NCBI GenBank assembly: GCA_014237955.1
Contig: JABABY010000036.1
Span: 1-6,364 of the forward strand
DNA: 6,364 bases
Origin: Planctomycetota bacterium
GTDB lineage: Bacteria; Planctomycetota; Planctomycetia; Pirellulales; UBA7805
Direction: 5' to 3'
In this document: in pieces, positions 1 through 5,956 of the stretch
Position numbering within the stretch: the first letter of the stretch is position 1
Layout: every line of letters starts with the position of its first letter
The notes under the pieces: model-generated
The model's database searches: none
Told to the model about the DNA's origin: nothing
What the model saw: only the letters and a program-made list of their open reading frames with translations
Translations under genes and position numbers: made by a program

Positions 1-1656
1 CATGGCGGCCATCCGCTCCACCCGCTCAGGGTGCTTGTCCGCCAAGTTTTTTAGTTCGCTACGGTCCGCTTCGATATCATACAACTCCCAGTTGGCAGGC
101 TTGCCACCGGGTGGTCGTTTGGCAACCAGCTTCCATTTCCCTTCTCGCACCGCTCGGTTGCCCTCGTGTTCCCAATAGATGGACCTCGGGCTGAGTGGAT
201 GATTGGCAAATACCGGCACGAGGCTCACGCCCTCTTTGGGGTGAATCGCTTTTCCCACAAATTCCTCCGGGTACGTGGCACCCGCCAGTTCAACACAGGT
301 CGGCATCAGATCAATCAGGTGGCTCGGCTGATGACGAAATCCATTCTTCTCTGAAATTCCTGCTGGCCAATGCACAATCAGGGGCGTGGAAATACCTCCT
401 TCATGGGTCCAGTGTTTGTATTCGCGGAACGGCGTGTTGGAAACGTTGGCCCAATTTTGGCCATACCCGATGTAGGTATCTGCAGGTCCTGGCATCACAC
501 GGCCGTCACGGACAGGCCATCCCTCCCGCGTCTGCTGCGGTACAGAGCCAAAGTAGTGGAGTGCTTCTGCTGCAAGTGGTTCGAGAGTCGGCTTCTTGCT
601 GCGAGGGTTTGGTTTGAGACTGCGGCCCGCACCCTCGGCGCAGCCACCATTATCTTGAAAGTAGCAGAGCAGTGTATTTTCGAATTGTCCTGTCTCTTTG
701 AGCGCGGCGATGATCTTGCCAATACCCTGGTCCATCGCGTCGACCATCGCCGCATACACCTCCATATTGGCCGCTTCCCAGTCTTTATGTTCCATTGAGT
801 CCCAATCCCCAGCTGCAGCCGAGAGTTCTGCATCGTTTGAAATAACTCCCAATGCCTTCATTTTCGCAAGTCTTGCTTTACGGATCGGGTCATATCCCGC
901 GTCATACTTCCCTTTGTAGTGGGCAATATCGCGTTCGCGGGCGTGCAGCGGCCAATGTGCTGCGGTATAGGCCACATAAAGAAAGAAGGGTTCTTCCGAT
1001 GGATTTTCCCGGATAAAGCGGGCAGCCTGATTCGAAATGGCGTCCGTGTAGTAATAGGGTTCGGAAGGTTGGTATTCTTTATCTGCAAAAGGGGAAACCA
1101 TCTCGTTTCCACGACAAAGGGTGGATGGATCCCAAAAAGAACATGCCCCGTGAATCGTTCCGTAAAAACGGTCAAATCCCCGCTGTCGCGGCCAGTTGTG
1201 TTTGTCTGCTTCGCTCTTCGGCTCTGTTTCTTTTGTAACATGCCACTTCCCGGTCATGTAGGTAGAATATCCCGCCGATTTTAGAACTTCCGCAATGGTC
1301 ATGCAGTTGCGATTCAAATCGCCCCGATATCCGTCCACACCCCGGTCACGCATCATATAGCCGACACCCGTTTGATGCGGGTAGAGACCTGTAAGCAAGC
1401 AAGCCCGAGTGGGACAGCAGCGAGCAGTGTTATAAAATTGCGTGAATCGCAAACCATTCGCGGCCAGGCGGTCGAGATTCGGGGTCTCAATTTCGCCCCC
1501 GTAACAACCAATGTCGGAATAGCCCATGTCGTCCGACATAATCAATACAATATTTGGCGGCCGGCCATGCTGGGAGCTCTCATCGGCCGAAAGCGCCGCA
1601 GACCATACAATCAAGCTCCAGTAAAGCAATCCGCTCGAAAGCATGATGTAACGCAT
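1..1656 (-). CDS. Secreted sulfatase (arylsulfatase-like, FGly type), 3' end cut off by the window edge
   Basis: This gene encodes an exported type I sulfatase, which hydrolyses sulfate esters, probably on sulfated polysaccharides; the exact substrate cannot be told. All 552 codons are open to the left edge. A signal peptide covers about residues 1-24. The metal-binding segment IMSDDMGYSD has Asp42 and Asp43. The sulfatase signature C80-C-P-T-R84 follows, with Cys80 the residue expected to be oxidised to formylglycine. Further active-site elements are GKWH (Lys137, His139), AHWP (His234), DNGG (Asp335, Asn336) and a Lys414 to HEGG421 block typical of the family. All key residues are present and no frameshift was seen. 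The ending is close to the usual family C-terminus, so perhaps 10-40 residues are missing. ATG 1656 is preferred because AGGAG lies 6 nt upstream; an in-frame ATG at 1683 adds 9 residues but has only a poorly spaced GGGG. No maturation enzyme gene is in the window. Confidence 0.95.
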   Translation of the reverse strand, partial: MRYIMLSSGLLYWSLIVWSAALSADESSQHGRPPNIVLIMSDDMGYSDIGCYGGEIETPNLDRLAANGLRFTQFYNTARCCPTRACLLTGLYPHQTGVGYMMRDRGVDGYRGDLNRNCMTIAEVLKSAGYSTYMTGKWHVTKETEPKSEADKHNWPRQRGFDRFYGTIHGACSFWDPSTLCRGNEMVSPFADKEYQPSEPYYYTDAISNQAARFIRENPSEEPFFLYVAYTAAHWPLHARERDIAHYKGKYDAGYDPIRKARLAKMKALGVISNDAELSAAAGDWDSMEHKDWEAANMEVYAAMVDAMDQGIGKIIAALKETGQFENTLLCYFQDNGGCAEGAGRSLKPNPRSKKPTLEPLAAEALHYFGSVPQQTREGWPVRDGRVMPGPADTYIGYGQNWANVSNTPFREYKHWTHEGGISTPLIVHWPAGISEKNGFRHQPSHLIDLMPTCVELAGATYPEEFVGKAIHPKEGVSLVPVFANHPLSPRSIYWEHEGNRAVREGKWKLVAKRPPGGKPANWELYDIEADRSELKNLADKHPERVERMAAM

Positions 1657-1662
1657 TTCAGA

Positions 1663-1667
1663 CTCCT
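1663..1667 (-). promoter_or_regulatory. Ribosome binding site deciding the sulfatase start
   Basis: AGGAG on the minus strand ends 6 nt before ATG 1656. It supports that start over the in-frame upstream ATG at 1683, whose only nearby purine run is GGGG at about 3 nt spacing. Confidence 0.65.
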
Positions 1668-1746
1668 GTGTACTTTTTTTCATGATCCCCGTTATCAGGA
1701 TATCCTCCCTGCCAAGCGACTGAAATGCCGCAAATAGGTGGAAAGA

Positions 1747-1765
1747 GTTGCCGAAAATCGGCAAC
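1747..1765. repeat. Perfect inverted repeat, 8-bp stem with 3-nt loop
   Basis: GTTGCCGA, then AAA, then TCGGCAAC form a perfect dyad. No T-run follows, so it is a poor intrinsic terminator. It lies between the two divergent starts, about 90 bp upstream of the sulfatase start and 190 bp upstream of the secreted-protein start. It could be an operator or an mRNA leader hairpin; the sequence alone does not decide. Confidence 0.5.
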
Positions 1766-1811
1766 CGCCTCAAGCCGGCAATGAGTTCATCGGAGCATTA
1801 CCGACGAAAAC

Positions 1812-1840
1812 CGGCATTATTTTTATCTATTTGGTATATT
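1812..1840 (+). promoter_or_regulatory. Possible promoter for the secreted-protein gene
   Basis: TATATT at 1835-1840, inside an AT-rich stretch with TGG just upstream, resembles a -10 element. The hexamer 17 bp further upstream, CCGGCA, matches the -35 consensus in only about half its positions. If used, it would leave a leader of roughly 100 nt before ATG 1954. Planctomycete promoters are poorly conserved, so this is weak. Confidence 0.2.
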
Positions 1841-1942
1841 GTGGTTTCTGCCGCTCCTACGCCGTCGCAGGTACGAGTCTCCCCCGAACAGAGATCGTGG
1901 CAGATTTTTCGTCGGCATCCACGACAATGCAAATTTTACCAA

Positions 1943-1946
1943 GAGG
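1943..1946 (+). promoter_or_regulatory. Ribosome binding site deciding the start at 1954
   Basis: GAGG ends 7 nt before ATG 1954. The earlier in-frame starts (GTG 1738, ATG 1927) have no comparable purine run at the right distance. Confidence 0.6.
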
Positions 1947-1953
1947 CACCATC

Positions 1954-3033
1954 ATGAAATTTTTTATTCCTCTCATCGCGCTACTACTTAGCATGGCCTC
2001 AATTGCCGATGCAGGTCCAATCAACCCCTCGTATATTTCTGCAGATGCCAAATGGATCTTTCATTTAAATATTGAGCAGGCTCAACAATGGGGCTTAGTA
2101 GAAAAATGGCGCGCTGAAATGGAACAAAAAGACAAGTACAAGCAGCATTGGAATAAATGGGTGGCAAAGTTGGGCATGGATCCCACAAAACACCTACTCG
2201 GAGTGACTCTCTATGACAACACATATGCGCGCCACAACGGGATCGTGCTCTTAGCGATTCAAAATGTGGATCGTGAAGTCCTCGCGACCCAGTTCAAACA
2301 AAATCATCCGGATGCGACATCCACAACCTATCGACAATGGCAACTAAGTACCTGGGAGGAACAACGTGGGCCCTACGGCAGCCATGAGGTCACTGGATGC
2401 CTTGTCAATGATGGCTTAATTATAATGGGCAACGATCCGCAACGAGTACGAGAGGCTCTAGATGTTATTGACGGCCATCGCGAATCTTTAGGAGAAGGCC
2501 GAAAAGTACTCCAGGGATTCGACACCGAAGCGATGCTCGCCTGCCGCGCGGTCGATGTCGATGAACAATATCAGAAAACGACACGCTGTCCGGTTTTGCA
2601 GCGATGTCATGCAGCAACGATGTCGTTTGTCGTCAAGGATGATGTTATGCAACTGCAATATAATCTACTTGCCGAGAGCGCAGAGGTGGCCTCGAGAATG
2701 AAAGGGGCGGTAACAGGATGTATCGCCATCATGAATCTACAGCTTGGCGACGATGACGAAGCCGAAACATTGGTCGATGCGATTGAGATCGAGACAGAAG
2801 GGAAGAGACTTCTGGTGAATTGGCAAGCTCCCAGTGATACCTTCTACAAAGTCCTTCAGAACCAGAAGAAACATTGGCGCGACAAGCAGAAATCAGGCTG
2901 GCAATGGTATAATAAAGACAAACACCAGCCCTCCGAGAATACCCCCGAACATCAAAGTTCGAAAAAGAGCCGGCACAAGTCGAAAAAAGGAAAGAAGCAA
3001 CAAAAAGATTCCTACAACGATTTCGACCTGTAA
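1954..3033 (+). CDS. Secreted protein of unknown function with a lysine-rich C-terminal tail
   Basis: I do not recognise a characterised function. The product is 359 residues. Residues 1-20 form a clear signal peptide, with a hydrophobic core and cleavage expected after Ala-Asp-Ala20, so it should be exported. The mature N-terminus, with SADAKWIFHLNIEQ, and the later segment KLGMDP...GVTLYDN resemble an uncharacterised secreted family I associate with planctomycetes; this is a memory-based impression, not a search. The body (about 21-305) is mixed alpha/beta in character with five cysteines (149, 197, 212, 218, 256). The tail from about residue 308 is polar; 10 of the 15 residues at 337-351 are Lys, Arg or His, and it ends acidic (NDFDL). 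No transmembrane helix follows the signal peptide. ATG 1954 is chosen for its ribosome binding site and signal peptide. The gene is convergent with the MOSC gene and divergent from the sulfatase. Confidence 0.85.
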   Translation: MKFFIPLIALLLSMASIADAGPINPSYISADAKWIFHLNIEQAQQWGLVEKWRAEMEQKDKYKQHWNKWVAKLGMDPTKHLLGVTLYDNTYARHNGIVLLAIQNVDREVLATQFKQNHPDATSTTYRQWQLSTWEEQRGPYGSHEVTGCLVNDGLIIMGNDPQRVREALDVIDGHRESLGEGRKVLQGFDTEAMLACRAVDVDEQYQKTTRCPVLQRCHAATMSFVVKDDVMQLQYNLLAESAEVASRMKGAVTGCIAIMNLQLGDDDEAETLVDAIEIETEGKRLLVNWQAPSDTFYKVLQNQKKHWRDKQKSGWQWYNKDKHQPSENTPEHQSSKKSRHKSKKGKKQQKDSYNDFDL

Positions 3034-3064
3034 ACTCGCTGGTGCGCGCTGGAGTCAACATCGA

Positions 3065-3086
3065 TAGCCGGCGCTTGATACGGCTA
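3065..3086. terminator. Weak hairpin in the convergent gap, possible bidirectional terminator
   Basis: TAGCCG at 3065-3070 pairs with CGGCTA at 3081-3086 around a 10-nt loop, midway between the ends of two convergent genes. There is no T-run on either strand and the stem is short, so the call rests mainly on position. Confidence 0.2.
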
Positions 3087-3117
3087 CAACATACCCCTTC
3101 ACGCAGGCCACCTCTTT

Positions 3118-3774
3118 TTAGTCCTCGCTGCGTGATGATTCAGGAATCCGTGCCTGCAGTACACTGCGCCATTCATCTGCAAGCGCTTTATTTTGAATCG
3201 CATGACGCGTGGCTGTAATATTTTCGGCGTCAAAATGATATAAGTTCATCATGTCGTGAACCTTGATGGGTACCGGATCCTGGTCACATTGCGTAAAGAC
3301 ATCACCAGCAGCAATCTGGCCTTCACACAAAACGCGCAAGTAAAAACCACTACGCATGCTCTGCAAAAACTGGCGAGGAACATCTGCGCGCCCGAGACGA
3401 ATGGCCAATTTAAAACAGGGCGTACGCGGCTGGCTGACCTGAACCATTGCCGAGCCCACACGAAAAACATCGCCAATACTGATATCTGTCTCCAGCATGC
3501 CCCGCACAGTAAAATTTTCCCCAAAACTTCCCATCTCCGCAATCTCGCTCTGTAGTACATCCCTCCAATAATCGTAGTGTTCGAGGGGATAAGCATAGAC
3601 TGCCTTATCAAGACCGCCATGTGCTGACAGGTCAGCTTGGCCATCGCCTTCTAAATGCATCTGCATCAGAGAAACTGGGCCCGACACCGGTTGCTTAAAA
3701 ATTCCGGTGCGGACGCTCTCTGATTTGAATTGCACATACTTTGGCAATCCTACGTTCACTGACACTAAATCCAT
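3118..3774 (-). CDS. MOSC-domain protein, YiiM-like
   Basis: The product (218 residues from ATG 3774) is a MOSC-domain protein of the YiiM type. MOSC proteins bind molybdenum cofactor or carry sulfur; E. coli YiiM takes part in reducing N-hydroxylated bases such as 6-hydroxylaminopurine. The substrate here is unknown. Visible signatures are the start VSVNVGLP, GDGQADLSAHGG with KAVYAYP and EHY after it (about 43-67), GSFGENFT (82-89), QPRTPCFKL with conserved Cys120, and RSGFYLRVL (141-149). Length fits YiiM (about 224). The C-terminal 50 residues match the usual helical extension. ATG 3786 would add four residues (MRAQ), but AGG abuts it directly. ATG 3774 has GAGA 6 nt upstream and AGGA further back, and puts the SVNVG motif where relatives have it. 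It is last of four same-strand genes, about 110 bp after the methyltransferase. It has no signal peptide and should be cytoplasmic. Confidence 0.92.
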   Translation of the reverse strand: MDLVSVNVGLPKYVQFKSESVRTGIFKQPVSGPVSLMQMHLEGDGQADLSAHGGLDKAVYAYPLEHYDYWRDVLQSEIAEMGSFGENFTVRGMLETDISIGDVFRVGSAMVQVSQPRTPCFKLAIRLGRADVPRQFLQSMRSGFYLRVLCEGQIAAGDVFTQCDQDPVPIKVHDMMNLYHFDAENITATRHAIQNKALADEWRSVLQARIPESSRSED

Positions 3775-3885
3775 CTGCGCTCTCATCCTGAAAAAGTCGT
3801 TACCAAAGAGTGGCGGCTACAACAATCGGAGCAAGATATTTTTTGAGTGGTCGCGTTTAAATGCACTCTCAGATACCAGACCGAT

Positions 3886-4644
3886 CTACTCGTTTTTGCG
3901 AGCCACTACCACCCAGTCCCAGGGATGGGGATCCTGCATCCAGTCCGGGGCTTCCTCAAAGTCTGCTGCCCACGAATATTCAACTTTTTCGACTTCAAGC
4001 ACGGTAAAGCCAGCATCACGAAAAAACAGCACAATCTCTTCTTTGAGATAATGCTTGGTCGGGGTATCGGATATTTTTACGATTCCCTCTACGAGTGATA
4101 CTACCTCTTCCTTTTGGCCTGCGGCCATTTCTGCAACCACCTCTTTTCGCGATGCGCCTTCGCGTTGTCGCCACTCACCGATTCGCAGGTAGGTTAAAAT
4201 TGCTACCTCCAAAGCCGGCACGACGGCCACGAGGCGTGCGCCCGGACGGAGGTTGCGCGAGACCGTTTCCAAAATTTCCCGGCGGCTATCATAGGCTGGC
4301 ATGATCAATACCTGCATCAACAGGCCGATATCCGCCTGGCAGAAACGACGCCCTGGGACTGCCAAATCCCGTTTGAGAAAATGGATGTTCTCTTTTTGGG
4401 GTACATTCCTAGCGGCAACCTCAAGGGAAGTCGCGGAGAAATCTACTGCATACACTTGTTTTGCCCGCTGTGCAAGAAATTCAACCGTCCGCCCCACCCC
4501 ACAACCGAAATCGCAAACGGTGTGATTGGATTGTATGAGTCTCTCAAGGGTGCTGCGAACGACCGAATGCCGATCGTTCGCAAAGGTATCAAAGATTTCT
4601 TCATCATAATGCTCTGCCGAGCGATCCCAGATTGCTTCCTGCAT
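3886..4644 (-). CDS. Class I SAM-dependent methyltransferase
   Basis: This 252-residue cytoplasmic protein is a Rossmann-fold methyltransferase that would transfer a methyl group from S-adenosylmethionine; the acceptor is not identifiable. Motif I is VCDFGCGVGR (about 43-52), with the glycine-rich SAM loop. The acidic residue ending the second strand is Asp68 in VYAVDFS. A motif III-like RDLA lies at 92-95 and the motif IV strand GLLMQVLIMP at about 107-116. LRPGARLV (132-139) is the usual post-motif turn. The opening IWDRSAEHYDEEIF is typical of methyltransferase_11/25-like enzymes. The C-terminal third has an insertion of charged helices (about 155-205) before the final strands, which end PHPWDWVVVARK. 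The start has only a modest GGGA 9 nt upstream, and a better ribosome binding site belongs to a short overlapping ORF. The gaps of 149 bp to ferrochelatase and about 110 bp to the MOSC gene leave operon membership open. Confidence 0.9.
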   Translation of the reverse strand: MQEAIWDRSAEHYDEEIFDTFANDRHSVVRSTLERLIQSNHTVCDFGCGVGRTVEFLAQRAKQVYAVDFSATSLEVAARNVPQKENIHFLKRDLAVPGRRFCQADIGLLMQVLIMPAYDSRREILETVSRNLRPGARLVAVVPALEVAILTYLRIGEWRQREGASRKEVVAEMAAGQKEEVVSLVEGIVKISDTPTKHYLKEEIVLFFRDAGFTVLEVEKVEYSWAADFEEAPDWMQDPHPWDWVVVARKNE

Positions 4645-4666
4645 GACTGCTATCCCGTTGGGGCAT
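4604..4666 (-). CDS. Possible 20-codon leader ORF overlapping the methyltransferase start
   Basis: ATG 4666 is preceded by AAAGGA with 6 nt spacing, a stronger ribosome binding site than that of the methyltransferase start 22 nt downstream. The ORF is out of frame with the methyltransferase and stops at TGA 4606-4604, giving MPQRDSSHAGSNLGSLGRAL. The peptide resembles nothing I know. It could be a translated leader that couples or dampens methyltransferase translation, or it could be chance. Confidence 0.25.
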   Translation of the reverse strand: MPQRDSSHAGSNLGSLGRAL

Positions 4667-4690
4667 CAATGTTCCTTTAGCATTTTCCAT

Positions 4691-4696
4691 ATTGTA
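4691..4696 (-). promoter_or_regulatory. Possible -10 element upstream of the methyltransferase gene
   Basis: TACAAT on the minus strand, about 47 nt before ATG 4644, resembles a -10 hexamer. The bases 16-17 bp upstream (GTTTCC region) are a poor -35 match. The 149-bp gap after ferrochelatase leaves room for a separate promoter, but the evidence is thin. Confidence 0.2.
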
Positions 4697-4793
4697 GGTG
4701 GCTTGGTCTTAAGGAAACCAGTCCAATTTGAACAGAACGCGATCCACGATATCCGTAAAAGTGGTTAAAGCGACTCTCTAAGGCGATTGGAGA

Positions 4794-5849
4794 CTAACCC
4801 TTTTTTGATCGCGCTCTTGTCGGGACTGGGCAGCAATCCGATGAACACTCGTCAGAGCGAGGGCCCAAAATCCCCAATGCCTCTCGGGCTGTTCCGGCAG
4901 TCCGCTCTAAAATTAGCTTACGAATCATTTCGACGAAGGCGGGATGTGTCCCGACAGTTCCCGCACGGATCATATGAATATCGAGTTCACGACATAACTG
5001 CCTAGCTTCAAAATCCAGATCGTACAACACCTCCATGTGATCTGAAAGAAAGCCGATCGGGACGATCACCACATTCCGGATATTCTCCTCGGCATGAACC
5101 TGTCGGATGGCGTCACAAATATCCGGGCCAAGCCATGGTTGATGTGGCGGACCGCTGCGACTCTGATAAACGAGCCGGTAGTCTGGAAGTTGGAATGCTT
5201 CACTTACTAACCGACATGCTTCGGTAAGCTGCTGGACATAATCACAGCCCGTAGCCATGACAGTGGGTAGACTATGCGCCGTGAAAAGCACTTTGAATCC
5301 CGACTGTTTTTGAGAGGGCAACTCTGCGATTGCCGTTTGAACCCGTTCGATCATTGCCTGGATGAAATCAGGGTGATTAAAAAACGCCCGTAACTTGTCT
5401 ATGACTGGTGCCCCACATCCAACGGCGTTTTGAGCTTCGGCAATATTTTCATGGTACTGGCGGCAACCGGAATATGAGCTATAGGCCGAAGTAATAAATG
5501 CAAGGCTCCGCCGCATTCCATCATTCTGCATTTGCGCAATCGTATCAGGAAGCATGGGATGCCAATTACGGTTCCCCCAATAAACCGATAATGGGGGTCC
5601 GTGTGCTGCGAGTTCCCTCTCCAAGGCCTTAACCAACACGCGGTTTTGTTCATTCAGCGGACTAACACCATTAAATTGGTAGTAATGCTCTGCAACCTCC
5701 AGCATCCGCTCTCGTGGAACATTGCGCCCGCGCAAAACATTTTCCAAAAACGGTAGTACATCAGCCCTGCCCTCGGGACCACCAAATGAAACAACCAACA
5801 GTGAATCGTAAGGAGCCACATCTATGGTGTCTGCTGATTCATTATTCAT
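4794..5849 (-). CDS. hemH: Ferrochelatase (protoporphyrin or coproporphyrin type) with a cysteine-containing C-terminal tail
   Basis: Ferrochelatase inserts Fe2+ into a porphyrin at the end of haem synthesis. The protein (351 residues from ATG 5849) shows LLVVSFGGPEG (17-27), FLENVLRGRNVPRER (34-48), YYQFNGVSPLNEQNR (56-70), VYWGNRNWHP (89-98), ITSAYSSYSGCRQY (119-132), FTAHSLP with catalytic His192, YQSRSGPPHQPWLGPD (228-243) and PIGFLSDHMEVLYDLD with catalytic Glu273. The pattern resembles actinobacterial enzymes, which can be of the coproporphyrin type (CpfC); the sequence does not settle the substrate. Three cysteines near the end (335, 339, 340), with Cys129 as a possible fourth, may hold a [2Fe-2S] cluster as shown for some bacterial ferrochelatases. 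A TTG at 5861 (four more residues, AGGA 3 nt upstream) is the alternative start; the N-terminal residues are not conserved. It lies 80 bp after the epimerase gene with no visible terminator between, so co-transcription is plausible. Confidence 0.95.
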   Translation of the reverse strand: MNNESADTIDVAPYDSLLVVSFGGPEGRADVLPFLENVLRGRNVPRERMLEVAEHYYQFNGVSPLNEQNRVLVKALERELAAHGPPLSVYWGNRNWHPMLPDTIAQMQNDGMRRSLAFITSAYSSYSGCRQYHENIAEAQNAVGCGAPVIDKLRAFFNHPDFIQAMIERVQTAIAELPSQKQSGFKVLFTAHSLPTVMATGCDYVQQLTEACRLVSEAFQLPDYRLVYQSRSGPPHQPWLGPDICDAIRQVHAEENIRNVVIVPIGFLSDHMEVLYDLDFEARQLCRELDIHMIRAGTVGTHPAFVEMIRKLILERTAGTAREALGILGPRSDECSSDCCPVPTRARSKKG

Positions 5850-5924
5850 TGGAATAACCAACCGTCCTGAGCCGGATGACCTAGTCTAGCCCACCAAGGT
5901 CTGGCTCCGTTCTTTCGCCACCAC

Positions 5925-5956
5925 CCTGGTCATCTAAAAGCCTTGTCATCTAAAAG
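5925..5956. repeat. 16-bp tandem duplication, two copies, 15/16 identical
   Basis: CCTGGTCATCTAAAAG (5925-5940) is directly followed by CCTTGTCATCTAAAAG (5941-5956); they differ only at 5928/5944. The repeat spans the last codons and stop of the epimerase gene. As 16 is not a multiple of three, the two copies are read in different frames. Confidence 0.9.

Larger units (their letters stand above)
1657..1953. other. Divergent intergenic region between the sulfatase and the secreted-protein gene
   Basis: About 297 bp separate two divergently transcribed genes for exported proteins. On the plus strand the frame of the downstream gene happens to be open back to a GTG at 1738. The predicted residues from 1738 to 1953 do not look like a protein start, and a clear signal peptide begins at 1954, so this part is read as non-coding. 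It holds a perfect hairpin at 1747-1765, a 10-bp palindrome AGGATATCCT at 1697-1706, and an AT-rich stretch at about 1817-1845 that could hold a promoter. No tRNA, known riboswitch or other RNA gene was recognised. Confidence 0.7.

Noticed and set aside
166..1284. Several open frames on the plus strand and in other minus frames across this stretch
   Set aside because: They lie inside the continuous sulfatase frame, whose translation matches all family motifs; the others have no recognisable protein features.
1411..1419. Double cysteine at the sulfatase active site as a possible defect
   Set aside because: The motif is C-x-P-x-R with x = Cys, so the formylglycine cysteine (Cys80), Pro82 and Arg84 are all in place; a second cysteine at the variable position is tolerated.
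1738..1953. In-frame N-terminal extension of the secreted-protein gene from GTG 1738
   Set aside because: The extension has no ribosome binding site and would bury a clear signal peptide starting at 1954, which has its own GAGG site.
2729..3067. ORFs on both strands overlapping the end of the secreted-protein gene
   Set aside because: The frame of the 1954-3033 gene is intact to its stop and the overlapping frames have no signal, motif or ribosome binding site.
3249..3644. 131-codon minus-strand ORF inside the MOSC gene
   Set aside because: It is a shadow in another frame; the MOSC frame carries every conserved motif.
3787..3885. GAGTG...CACTC in the gap between the methyltransferase and MOSC genes as a terminator
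   Set aside because: The stem is only about 5 bp with a 14-nt loop, so a stable hairpin is unlikely.
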